DNA from: Thermodesulfobacteriota bacterium
Lineage (GTDB): Bacteria > Desulfobacterota > GWC2-55-46
DNA length: 64,000 bases
Reading direction: 5' to 3'
NCBI GenBank assembly: GCA_030583865.1
Contig: CP129479.1
Span: 1,946,819-2,010,818, forward strand
The translations under genes and the position numbers were made by a program. Shown here in pieces: positions 52,278-60,400 of this stretch; the first letter of the stretch is position 1; each line of letters begins with the position of its first letter. The notes under the pieces were generated by a model, which saw nothing but the letters and a program-made list of their open reading frames with translations, was not told where the DNA came from and ran no database searches.

Positions 52278-52360
52278 ACTCGCACCTCCATTATATGCAA
52301 AACACTCGAAATCATGCCGCGAATCGACTGCTTGCGGCCGCGTAAACCATTCATATCTTG

Positions 52361-52388
52361 ATTCTAGACCCGCGGACAGGCTTGTCAA
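52361..52388 (-). promoter_or_regulatory. Promoter of paralogue C
   Basis: On the minus strand TTGACA (52383-52388) and TAGAAT (52361-52366) are 16 bases apart, about 85 bases before the start codon. Confidence 0.7.
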
Positions 52389-52518
52389 GTAGCCGGAATT
52401 TTCCGGTCCTGCCCGGAAAACAAGCTTGCTTTTTTCTGATAAAGTAATGACTATACCGGGACCAGGGCGCCCGCCGTGAGGGCCCGCGCCGGAAATTAAT
52501 AAACCTGAAAGGCCAGGC

Positions 52519-53976
52519 ATGGGCGCTCCTCCGTCAATAAAAAGAATATCCGAGACCGTCTGGGAGATCCCCAAGGGCTACAAGCAGGGTATGCTCGTCC
52601 CGGCGCGCATATACGCGACCGAGAAGCTCATAGGGGAGATGGACGAAGGCGTCTTCAACCAGGTGACGAACGTCGCATGCCTGCCGGGCATAGTCAAATA
52701 CGCCTGCTGCATGCCTGACGGGCACTGGGGCTACGGCTTCCCCATAGGCGGTGTGGCCGCCATGGACATCCATGAAGGGGTGATATCGCCCGGCGGCATA
52801 GGCTTCGACATAAACTGCGGGATGAGGCTTGCCGTAACGGACCTCACCCTCGAAGAGGTGAAGCCCAGGCTCAAGGAGCTCGTTGACGCGCTCTTCTACA
52901 GGATACCCTCGGGCGTGGGCTCCACGGGCTTTCTGAGGCTCGACCGCAACGAGTTCAGGGAGGCGCTTGAAGAGGGCTCGCGCTGGTGCCTCAAAAAGGG
53001 CTACGCCTGGCCCGAGGACATCGAGCTTACCGAGGAGCGGGGCTGCTTCGAGGGGGCGGACGCCTCGAAGGTGAGCGAAAAGGCCATAGACCGGGGGTTC
53101 GACCAGGTGGGCACGCTCGGGAGCGGGAACCACTACTGCGAGATACAGGTAGCGAAACCCGAGAACGTCATCGACGGAGAGACGGCCAGGGCCTTCGGTT
53201 TCACTCTCCCCGACCAGGTGGCCATAATGTTCCACTGCGGGAGCCGCGGGTTCGGCCACCAGGTGGCGACCGACTACCTTCAGTCATTCCTGCGTGTGAT
53301 GGAGCCGAAGTACGGGATAAAGGTGCTCGACAGGGAGCTCGCCTCCGCGCCATTCAACTCTCGTGAAGGGCAGGACTATTTCAAGGCCATGAAGTGCGCC
53401 GCCAACATGGCGTTCGTGAACAGGCAGGTGATACTCCACAGGATACGCGAGGTCTTCTCGGCTGTATTCAGGAGGCCGCCCGAGGACCTCGGGATACGGA
53501 TGGTATACGACGTAACCCACAACACGGCCAAGGTGGAAAGGCATATGGTCGACGGCAGGGAGATGGAGCTCCTCGTCCACAGGAAGGGCGCGACAAGGGC
53601 CTTCCCGCCCGGCATGAAGGGACTGCCCGGGAAATACATGCAGACCGGCCAGCCGGTCATAATCGGCGGGAGCATGGAGACGGGCTCATATCTGCTCGCG
53701 GGCCTCGCGACCGGCAAGGACGCGTTCTACACGACAGCGCACGGGAGCGGCAGGACCATGAGCAGGCACCACGCGAAACGCATGTACAGGGGCTCGAAGC
53801 TCCAGCACGAGATGGAGGAGAGGGGCATATACGTGAGGAGCGTTACATGGGGCGGGCTTGCCGAGGAGGCGGGCGCGGCATATAAAAAAATCGACGAGGT
53901 GGTCGGGGCCACGGAATCGGCCGGGCTCAGCAAGCGCGTAGTCCGGCTCATACCCATCGGGAACATAAAAGGCTAG
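52519..53976 (+). CDS. rtcB: RNA-splicing ligase RtcB
   Basis: A 485-residue GTP- and Mn-dependent ligase joining 2',3'-cyclic phosphate or 3'-phosphate to 5'-OH RNA ends. Metal and guanylate sites are visible: CMPDGHWGYGFPIGG near 63, GGIGFDINCG near 93, GSGNHYCEIQ near 200, FHCGSRGFGHQ near 238 and AHGSGRTMSRHH near 410. It is followed by archease, its activation partner. Confidence 0.96.
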   Translation: MGAPPSIKRISETVWEIPKGYKQGMLVPARIYATEKLIGEMDEGVFNQVTNVACLPGIVKYACCMPDGHWGYGFPIGGVAAMDIHEGVISPGGIGFDINCGMRLAVTDLTLEEVKPRLKELVDALFYRIPSGVGSTGFLRLDRNEFREALEEGSRWCLKKGYAWPEDIELTEERGCFEGADASKVSEKAIDRGFDQVGTLGSGNHYCEIQVAKPENVIDGETARAFGFTLPDQVAIMFHCGSRGFGHQVATDYLQSFLRVMEPKYGIKVLDRELASAPFNSREGQDYFKAMKCAANMAFVNRQVILHRIREVFSAVFRRPPEDLGIRMVYDVTHNTAKVERHMVDGREMELLVHRKGATRAFPPGMKGLPGKYMQTGQPVIIGGSMETGSYLLAGLATGKDAFYTTAHGSGRTMSRHHAKRMYRGSKLQHEMEERGIYVRSVTWGGLAEEAGAAYKKIDEVVGATESAGLSKRVVRLIPIGNIKG

Positions 53977-54024
53977 CCGTAATAAAAATGCGGCGCATGA
54001 AATCCGCGCAAGGGGAAAACCGGG

Positions 54025-54456
54025 ATGCCGTACCGCTATCTCGATGAAATCGCAACTGCCGACGTCGCGTTCGAGGCAACAGGCGGAAGCCTTGAAGAGG
54101 TCTTCACATCCGCAGCCGAGGCGACGGTGAACGTGATGGTAGACGAGCCGGAGAGGATAGAGAGGAGGAAGCGCGTGGCCGTAAAGCTCGAAAACCCTGA
54201 ACGGGACATGCTCCTCTACGATTTTCTTAACGAGCTCGTGTACCTGAAAGACGCGAAAAAGCTCCTTATGCGGGTGGAAAAAATGGAGATAAAGGAGGGA
54301 GCTGAGGGCTTAAGCCTCGTCGCCGAACTATCTGGAGAGGAGCTTGACCCCGCGAAGCACCCGCTCGGCGCCGACGTGAAGGCAGTTACGCTCCACATGT
54401 TCAGCCTGGAGAGGGACGGCGGCGGGTGGAAGGCTACCGCCGTGCTGGACATCTAG
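54025..54456 (+). CDS. Archease
   Basis: A 143-residue protein that promotes RtcB guanylation and turnover. EIATADVAFEATG at the N-terminus (the family usually has DH-x-ADIG) and HPLGADVKAVTLHMF near 118 identify it. It lies 48 bases after rtcB. A short palindrome follows its stop. Confidence 0.92.
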   Translation: MPYRYLDEIATADVAFEATGGSLEEVFTSAAEATVNVMVDEPERIERRKRVAVKLENPERDMLLYDFLNELVYLKDAKKLLMRVEKMEIKEGAEGLSLVAELSGEELDPAKHPLGADVKAVTLHMFSLERDGGGWKATAVLDI

Positions 54457-54457
54457 C

Positions 54458-54505
54458 AGGTTGCTGAATCACTCAAATCGCGTTCAGGCTTTTTCAGCAG
54501 CCCGC
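54458..54505. repeat. Family 3 repeat, shortest form
   Basis: CAGGTTGCTGAATCACTCAA...GGCTTTTTCAGCAGCC keeps only the outer ends of family 3. It sits between archease and a convergent gene and could act as a terminator. Confidence 0.7.
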
Positions 54506-54507
54506 GT

Positions 54508-54681
54508 TCAGAAATCCTCCTCAAGAAAGAGCTCTTCCGTCTCCTTCTCCTTCCGGAGCGCGAGCGGGGTCTGGCAGTAGGGGCAATAGACGCTCTCCCC
54601 GATCTTTTCATCCCCGGCCATCGGCACTTCCACATCGCACATCGGGCAGGTGAGATAATTACAGGAGCCTTTCTGCGGCAT
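54508..54681 (-). CDS. Small zinc-ribbon protein (57 aa)
   Basis: Two cysteine pairs, CPMCDVEVPM and CPYCQTPLALR, form a LysW-like zinc ribbon followed by an acidic tail (EETEELFLEEDF-like). ATG 54681 follows GGGAGGGCG. LysW proteins carry amino acids during lysine/arginine synthesis, but no such enzymes are nearby. A general zinc-ribbon role is as likely. Confidence 0.6.
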   Translation of the reverse strand: MPQKGSCNYLTCPMCDVEVPMAGDEKIGESVYCPYCQTPLALRKEKETEELFLEEDF

Positions 54682-54990
54682 AGGTCGCCCTCCCTGGAGG
54701 ATGTTGAACTTTTTCAATAACGGTTTGGCCGGAATGAATCCGTCCAGGCCTCGCAATGCCGGACTTTCAAGCCTTCGCAATTTGGCAATCCATCCGCAGA
54801 TTGATCGCCTGGCAGGGTGTTTTCAACACCCTGCAGTGAAATCCCGCATATCATCTCATACCGGGGCCGCGGTTTCAAGGGCCTCCGGGACTCTCGTCCA
54901 TCGCCGGTAAAAAAAAACGCATGGCGCGTTTCACCCAGTCGCTACGCGGGTTTTCCTTGACGGAGCTCACCAAAAGACGGAAAATTAATT
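54682..54990. other. Intergenic region with family 2 repeat
   Basis: A 309-base gap between divergent small genes. Most of 54705-54835 is the second family 2 copy; the rest (to 54990) shows no gene or convincing promoter. Confidence 0.55.
54705..54835. repeat. Family 2 repeat, copy 2 (inverted relative to copy 1)
   Basis: Its minus-strand sequence begins CTGCAGGGTGTTGAAAACAC followed by CCTGCCAGGC. It continues GATTGCCAAATTGCGAAGGC and TTCATTCCGGCCAAACC. It aligns with 16153-16275 along the whole element. Confidence 0.8.
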
Positions 54991-55218
54991 ATGCGCGAGG
55001 AGAGAAGAAAACTGTACCTCTCCGTAGGAGAAGTAGTCGTCCACCTGAGGCACCCGGAGTGGGGCCAGGGACGGGTGGTCGAGGAGATGAACTCCACCAT
55101 ACCAGGGGGCATATCCTTCATCAGGATAGAGTTCAGGTACGCAGGCAGGAGGACCTTCGATAACAATATCGAAAGCCTGCAGTGCTGCTACCATGCGGGC
55201 GTAAGAAGGGTAGGCTGA
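54991..55218 (+). CDS. DUF3553-like protein
   Basis: A 75-residue protein with the DUF3553 pattern: VGEVVVHLRHPEWGQGRVVEE, then IRIEFRYAGRRTF. The same fold occurs at the end of some UvrD/PcrA helicases and as stand-alone small proteins. Function unknown. A family 3 repeat follows it. Confidence 0.7.
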   Translation: MREERRKLYLSVGEVVVHLRHPEWGQGRVVEEMNSTIPGGISFIRIEFRYAGRRTFDNNIESLQCCYHAGVRRVG

Positions 55219-55306
55219 AAAAAGGAATACCTGCCGAGGAGCTTCCAGGCGGATTGCAGTATTCGCAGCCCGCTTTTTTTGAGCGAATAAGAGAGGCGAA
55301 ATCCAA

Positions 55307-55468
55307 CAGCTTGCTGAAAAACTCCGTTTTTATTCAGGCTGCTCAAAAAGCTCCAGATGCGAGGCCCCATTAGGAGCAGGGGAGCGAGGAATGAGGCGTA
55401 CTTTTCGCGTACGCCGGAGTTATGAGCGACGTAGCCTTCGAAGCAGATGGACTTTTTCAGCAGCCTGC
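55307..55468. repeat. Family 3 repeat, full-length copy
   Basis: Landmarks: GCTTGCTGAAAAACTCCG, GGCTGCTCAAAAAGCTCCAG, GAATGAGGCGTAC...GTACGCC, AGCGACGTAGCCTTCGAAGC, ACTTTTTCAGCAGCC. Its right end reaches the gpmI stop codon. Confidence 0.88.
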
Positions 55469-57000
55469 TAAAAAAGCGGCTTGCCGGTCATCTCCGAGGG
55501 CTGGGGCAGTCCCATGAGCTTAAGGATGGTCGGAGCGACGTCGTCAAGCCCGCCGTGCTTGAGCCTCGTCCCCTTCATATCGGGGTCAACCAGTATGAAC
55601 GGCGCAAGGTTCGTGGTGTGGGCCGTGTGGACCTCTCCCGAAGACTGGTCTTTCATCTGCTCGGCATTGCCGTGGTCGGCGGTTATCAATACCGACCAGC
55701 CGTTTTCAATGGCCGCCCCGGCCACGATGCCCAGGGCCCGATCCACCGCCTCGCAGGCCTTGATCGCGGCGTCCAGGACCCCGGTGTGTCCCACCATGTC
55801 GCAGTTCGCGAAGTTCATGAGCATGAAGGAATAGCGCCCCTCCCGTATCTTCATGGCCGCGGCCTCGGCTATCTCAAGGGCCCGCATCTCCGGCTTCTTG
55901 TCGTAAGTCGGCACGTCCTGCGCCGACGGGATAAGGAGCCTCTCCTCCCCCTCGAACGGCTCTTCCCTTCCGCCGTTGAAGAAAAAGGTCACGTGGGCGT
56001 ACTTCTCGGTCTCTGAGACCCTGAACTGCCTGAGCCCGCTTGAGGAGAGAACGTCCGCGAGTATGTTCCTTAGCGCCTGCGGCGCGAACAGGACCGGAAG
56101 CCCGAGCCTCTGGTCGTACTCGGTCATGCAGACGAACCTCGAAAGGGCAGGCCTCGCCTTCCTCTCGAAGCCGGTAAAGCCGTCGTCCACGAAGGCCCTT
56201 GTTATCTCCCTTGCCCTGTCCGACCTGAAATTGAAGAAGAGGACGGCATCTCCGTCCGAGACCGGGGCCACGGGCCTTCCTTCCCGGACCAGCACCGTAG
56301 GCTGGACGAACTCGTCCGTCTCCTCCCTCGCGTAAGCCGCCTTCACTGCTTCGAGAGGGTCTTCGGCGGCCGCCCCCATCCCCCCGGCAATCGCGTCATA
56401 CGCCTTCTTTACGCGCTCCCACCTGTTGTCACGGTCCATCGCGTAATACCTGCCGCACACTGTGGCCACCCTGGCAGGCGAGTTGCTTTTCGCAAGGTAC
56501 GAAAGGAGCGACTCCATGTAGGCGGCGCCGCTCGAAGGAGGGGTGTCCCTGCCGTCGAGTATAGCGTGTATAAAGACCCTCTCAACGCCCTTTCTCCTGA
56601 AGATGTCCAGAAGGCCGAAGAGGTGCTCGATATGGCTGTGCACCCCGCCGTCCGAGAGGAGGCCAATGAGATGGAGCGCGCCGCCACTCCGTTTCAGTCC
56701 GCTTGCGAGCTCGTCGATCATGGGGCGGGATTCAAGCTCGCCTTCCTTTATGGCCTTTGATATCCTCACGAGTTCCTGGTATACGACCCTGCCCGCGCCC
56801 ATTGTGAGATGGCCGACCTCGGAATTCCCCATCTGCCCCTCCGGGAGGCCCACTGAAAACCCGGAGGTGTCTATCGTCGATACGGGATATTCCCGGACCA
56901 GGCGGTCATAATTGGGGGTCGAGGCCAGGAGCACGGCGTTCGAGTCGTTGTCCTGGTTAATGCCCCATCCGTCCAGCACGATCAGGCAGACCTTTTTCAA
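55468..57000 (-). CDS. gpmI: 2,3-bisphosphoglycerate-independent phosphoglycerate mutase
   Basis: A 510-residue glycolytic enzyme interconverting 3- and 2-phosphoglycerate. LDGWG at the N-terminus, the phosphoserine motif QMGNSEVGH near 62, AILDGRDTPP near 145 and ITADHGNAEQM near 444 are diagnostic. The start is TTG 57000, seven bases after AGGAG; there is no better ATG. The stop codon TAG lies at the edge of a family 3 repeat. It makes the ApgM homologue free for another role. Confidence 0.95.
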   Translation of the reverse strand: MKKVCLIVLDGWGINQDNDSNAVLLASTPNYDRLVREYPVSTIDTSGFSVGLPEGQMGNSEVGHLTMGAGRVVYQELVRISKAIKEGELESRPMIDELASGLKRSGGALHLIGLLSDGGVHSHIEHLFGLLDIFRRKGVERVFIHAILDGRDTPPSSGAAYMESLLSYLAKSNSPARVATVCGRYYAMDRDNRWERVKKAYDAIAGGMGAAAEDPLEAVKAAYAREETDEFVQPTVLVREGRPVAPVSDGDAVLFFNFRSDRAREITRAFVDDGFTGFERKARPALSRFVCMTEYDQRLGLPVLFAPQALRNILADVLSSSGLRQFRVSETEKYAHVTFFFNGGREEPFEGEERLLIPSAQDVPTYDKKPEMRALEIAEAAAMKIREGRYSFMLMNFANCDMVGHTGVLDAAIKACEAVDRALGIVAGAAIENGWSVLITADHGNAEQMKDQSSGEVHTAHTTNLAPFILVDPDMKGTRLKHGGLDDVAPTILKLMGLPQPSEMTGKPLF

Positions 57001-57128
57001 TCCGGTTCTCCTGCTTTTTTTTGAAAGGGGAATAAACAGAGCACGGTCAGGCGGCATGACGGCCCCGGTCAAGTCGCCCGCGAATGGCCGCCATCAGCTC
57101 CGCCTGATGTGGCGGGACTTTGAAGGGC

Positions 57129-58472
57129 TCAGAAGAGCTTTCTCAGGGCCGGCGCCCTGTGCTGGGATTCCAACCCCCTCATTACAAGTGTATCCCACTC
57201 CCCGCAAGAGGTACACCTGGCCTTCCATGAGACCACATCGGAGCCGCACCCGGAGCACCTGAAATGAGGGCTGTACTCCCTGTCAAGCCCGAGCGCCCTG
57301 TGGAAGAGGTGCGCGGCCCTGCCACCCTGCTTGCGCCTGAGATAGGCCTCGCCAAGGAGCACCGAATGGTAAAAGCCTTCCTCGCCCTCGTTCTGGAGCC
57401 TTTCGAGCTCTTCTATGGCGTTGTCGACCATCTCGAGCCTCAGGTAAAGGCGTGCCAGCAGGAGCCTCATATTGGGCCCGTTCGAATGCGTGAGTATCTC
57501 CTTATTATACCTTTCGAGTATCCTCTCCGGGGCCGATTCCTTTATGCAGAGGTCTTCGAGCTTGAGGATGATCGGTTCGGGCGTGCTGAACCTGGCGAGC
57601 GCCTTCTCCCATACCTTTGCGGCGCTCGCAGAGCTCCCCTGCCTGTCGAGCACCTCTCCGAGGAGGATATGCCCGGGTAGGAACTTGTCGTCGTTCTTCA
57701 ACGCCTCTTTTACCCTGACGAGCGCCTCGGTAAGCCTCCCCTCGTTCATGGACACGCATGCCGACTCGTAAAGGAGCCCCGTAAGGAGCTTTTTCTCCTT
57801 TTTCCTGAGTTCCTCGTTCCTTTCGGAATCCATGACCTTCTTCTGCAGCTCCGCCGCATCGGACCAGAGGGCCTCCCTTGTCCTCAGGTCCCTCAATTTC
57901 CTTAATGCGTAGAGGTTGCCCGGGTCGAGCTTCACGACCTCCTCCAGGGCCTTGGCCGCCCTCTGCGCGTCCCCGGATTCGGTCGCGCAACGGGCAAGCG
58001 AGCTCAATACGCCTATGGAGGAAGGGTTGTTGAGGAACCCCTTCTCAAGCACCTTGACCGCCTCCCTGGGCCTGTCCTCCCTCATGTATGTCTCGGCGAG
58101 GCTTATTATCATGCCGGTCTCGTTCGGCTTTGCGGCGTGGGCCTTCTCGAAAAGCTCCCTTGCGGAAGAGGTATCGCCCTTCACAAGGAGCTCGGCCCCT
58201 TTTCTATAATTCTCGTCGGCCTGCGCAAGGAGCTTCTTCTCCTTCCGCTCCTTCATCTCCTTAAGGGCCCTCCTTGCGTCGGCCACGAGCGAATTCAGGA
58301 CCGCAAGCACGACGCCAGCGAGGAAGCCGAAAAAGACGAGGAGGGCGGCCGGGAGCGCGTAGGTGTACTCGCTCGTTACGACGAAGGTGACGATGCCGGG
58401 GTTCTTGGTATGTAGATAGAAGAACGCCCCCAGGACGAGTATGATTACTACGAGGAGTACCTTGGTGTACAT
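57129..58472 (-). CDS. lapB: LapB (YciM)-like TPR protein with LapA-like membrane part
   Basis: A 447-residue protein. Two N-terminal membrane helices (about 2-20 and 39-65) resemble LapA/DUF1049. They are followed by TPR-like helical repeats (about 85-400) and a C-terminal rubredoxin-like zinc ribbon (CSGCGSDVVSWKARCTSCG). LapB coordinates LPS synthesis by controlling LpxC turnover. The LapA-LapB fusion form is inferred from the two-helix start. ATG 58472 is chosen; TTG 58502 is possible. Confidence 0.85.
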   Translation of the reverse strand: MYTKVLLVVIILVLGAFFYLHTKNPGIVTFVVTSEYTYALPAALLVFFGFLAGVVLAVLNSLVADARRALKEMKERKEKKLLAQADENYRKGAELLVKGDTSSARELFEKAHAAKPNETGMIISLAETYMREDRPREAVKVLEKGFLNNPSSIGVLSSLARCATESGDAQRAAKALEEVVKLDPGNLYALRKLRDLRTREALWSDAAELQKKVMDSERNEELRKKEKKLLTGLLYESACVSMNEGRLTEALVRVKEALKNDDKFLPGHILLGEVLDRQGSSASAAKVWEKALARFSTPEPIILKLEDLCIKESAPERILERYNKEILTHSNGPNMRLLLARLYLRLEMVDNAIEELERLQNEGEEGFYHSVLLGEAYLRRKQGGRAAHLFHRALGLDREYSPHFRCSGCGSDVVSWKARCTSCGEWDTLVMRGLESQHRAPALRKLF

Positions 58473-58506
58473 CTGCCGCCGCTTCTTCCTTTGTTCAGTC
58501 AACTCT

Positions 58507-58642
58507 AACTCTAAAAATCGACCTTTTCCCCGGGCTCCGCGTGGCTACGGGATAAAAATGCTCGCATATCAGCATGATGCTCCGCTTTTTATTCCCGGCT
58601 TCCCTTGGATTGCAGGAAAAACCAAAATTTTCAGAAGTTGCC
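58507..58642. repeat. Family 1 palindromic repeat, long form (opposite orientation)
   Basis: Its reverse complement starts GGCAACTTCTGAAAATTTTG. It contains the inner GCCGGGAATAAAAAGCGGAG and GCGAGCATTTTTATCCCG, and ends CGATTTTTAGAG. It fills the rlmH-lapB gap, one base after the rlmH stop. Confidence 0.85.
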
Positions 58643-58643
58643 T

Positions 58644-59114
58644 TCAGTGCGAGTAGGGTTCGTTCCGCATTATGGTGAAGCCCCTGTAGACCTGCTCGTA
58701 CAGGACAAGCCTCGCGAGGTCATGGGGCAGCGTCATCGACGAAAGCGAAAGCACCATTTGAGACCTGTCGTATACGTCCTTGTGGAGGCCCCACGCGCCG
58801 CCCACTATGAAGACCAGCCTTTTCCTGCCCGAGGACATGATGCCGGAGAGGAACTCCGCGAGGCCCGCGGAAGTCATTCCGGTCCCCGTGTCGGCGAGCG
58901 AGACGACATAATCGCCGGGCATGAGCTTCGCGATTATCCTCTGCCCCTCGCCCCTTGCCACGTCCTCCCTGGGCGCCTTGGCCGGGGCCTTCTCGTCCTT
59001 TACCTCCACGGCCTCGACGGGCGCGTATCTCCGTATCCTTTTAAGATATTCCGCTGCGGCTTCCCTCAGGCTCTCCTTCTTCATCCGGCCCACGGAGATG
59101 AAAACTATCTTCAA
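58644..59114 (-). CDS. rlmH: 23S rRNA pseudouridine-1915 N3-methyltransferase
   Basis: A 156-residue SPOUT methyltransferase. The knot region shows VFIVGGAWGLHKDVYDRS and the C-terminal SLSSMTLPHDLARLVLYEQV with YRGF. The start is TTG 59114. It follows rsfS after 12 bases, the usual nadD-rsfS-rlmH order. Confidence 0.95.
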   Translation of the reverse strand: MKIVFISVGRMKKESLREAAAEYLKRIRRYAPVEAVEVKDEKAPAKAPREDVARGEGQRIIAKLMPGDYVVSLADTGTGMTSAGLAEFLSGIMSSGRKRLVFIVGGAWGLHKDVYDRSQMVLSLSSMTLPHDLARLVLYEQVYRGFTIMRNEPYSH

Positions 59115-59126
59115 GGCGCCACCGGC

Positions 59127-59543
59127 CTAACCGCCCTTTTTACCCGGCCCTTTTTTGCCGCCCTTTGCGCCGGGTTTCGCCGCGCCGGAAAGCTTCAATT
59201 TATCCGCGACCTCCGTGGCCGGCGCCTCGGCCCACAGCCCTTCGAGGTCGTAGAAAGACCTTATATGCTCGAGGAAGACATGGACCACGACGTCGTTATA
59301 GTCCATGAGCGCCCACTTCCCTTCGGCTGCGCCTTCAATGCCGAGAGGCCGCTCTCCGGCCTTCCTGAGCCCCTCTTCCACGGCATTGACTATGGCCTGG
59401 ACCTGCCTCTCGGATTCCGCGCTGCATATGACGAGATAGTCAGATACAGTGGAGAGCTTCTTGATATTCAGTATCACTACTTTCTCGGCCTTCTTGTCGA
59501 GGGCGAGCCTTGCGATCTCGAGCGCCTTCTTCTTTGGTTCCAG
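59127..59543 (-). CDS. rsfS: Ribosomal silencing factor RsfS with likely CTG start
   Basis: A 138-residue protein that binds uL14 and blocks subunit joining. Family-like sequence (KKALEIARLALDKKAEKVVI, then LNIKKLSTVSDYLVICS) begins upstream of the first GTG (59477). No in-frame ATG, GTG or TTG exists between the upstream stop and that point. AAGGAG (59553-59558) lies nine bases before CTG 59543, so translation probably begins there. The C-terminal tail is Lys/Gly-rich. Confidence 0.85.
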   Translation of the reverse strand: MEPKKKALEIARLALDKKAEKVVILNIKKLSTVSDYLVICSAESERQVQAIVNAVEEGLRKAGERPLGIEGAAEGKWALMDYNDVVVHVFLEHIRSFYDLEGLWAEAPATEVADKLKLSGAAKPGAKGGKKGPGKKGG

Positions 59544-59614
59544 TTTAAGAGCTCCTTGATGGATTTTTGGGGGCCTCCCCCATTACGGACGGGCCGCCTA
59601 AGCGGCAGGCCCGG

Positions 59615-60256
59615 TCATCGATAAAGCTCATGCTCTTCTATGAGCTTAAGGACGCTCTCGGGCACGAGGTACCTTATCGAGAGCCCTTTGCGCACCTTCT
59701 CCCTTATGGCCGATGAAGAGATGTCCATAAGGGTCGTACTCAGGTAAGTTATAGAGATACCGGCGGAATTGACGTAAGCTCCGGTTTCCGAATCATACCA
59801 GAACTTACGGGCCACTTCAACCGGCAACACCTCCGCCGGTTTTTTGACCGGGTGCCCGGGCCTCGGCACGACTATGAGGCTTGCGAGGCCCAAAAGCTCC
59901 TCGTACTCATACCATGAGGTTATCTCGTTAAAAGAGTCGTTCCCTATTATGAGGCTCACGGAGGACCCGGGCCGCTCCCTCCTAAGCTCCCTCACGGTGT
60001 CGACGGTAAAAGACCTGCCCCCGCGCCGTATCTCGATATCCGAGACCTCGAAGCCGGGGTTCCCCTCAATCGCGCGCCTTACAAGCTCATGGCGCGCTTC
60101 AGGCGGCGTAAGCGACTCCCTCAGCTTATGCGGGGTTATGTGCGTGGGCACGAAGACCACGCGCTCGAACGAAAGCGCCTCCCTGGCCTCCTCAGCAATC
60201 CTCAGGTGGCCCAGGTGTATGGGATTGAACGTGCCCCCTAAAACCGCTACCCGCAT
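59615..60256 (-). CDS. nadD: Nicotinate-nucleotide adenylyltransferase
   Basis: A 213-residue nucleotidyltransferase of NAD synthesis. GGTFNPIHLGHL at the N-terminus and ISSSAIREKV near 188 are the two nucleotide-binding motifs. First gene of nadD-rsfS-rlmH, with its own promoter upstream. Length and motifs are standard. Confidence 0.96.
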   Translation of the reverse strand: MRVAVLGGTFNPIHLGHLRIAEEAREALSFERVVFVPTHITPHKLRESLTPPEARHELVRRAIEGNPGFEVSDIEIRRGGRSFTVDTVRELRRERPGSSVSLIIGNDSFNEITSWYEYEELLGLASLIVVPRPGHPVKKPAEVLPVEVARKFWYDSETGAYVNSAGISITYLSTTLMDISSSAIREKVRKGLSIRYLVPESVLKLIEEHELYR

Positions 60257-60298
60257 TGAAGCTCTCTCAAGGAATTTGAGTGCTGATTTCGGTGGATA

Positions 60299-60327
60299 TG
60301 CTATCCCATAGGGTCTCTGCTGTCAAC
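60299..60327 (-). promoter_or_regulatory. nadD promoter
   Basis: On the minus strand TTGACA (60322-60327) and TAGCAT (60299-60304) have a 17-base spacer, about 45 bases before the start codon. Confidence 0.75.
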
Positions 60328-60400
60328 GGTTAAGGGTGCTGCCCCTTCCTTCCATTTCCTTTCCGCATATAGTAAAATTTCGTTAAAGGAGACATTTTAT

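Noticed and set aside
52278-52574. Upstream extension of exported paralogue C to 52574
   Set aside because: It overlaps the divergent rtcB start and a likely promoter, and the signal peptide clearly begins at 52277.
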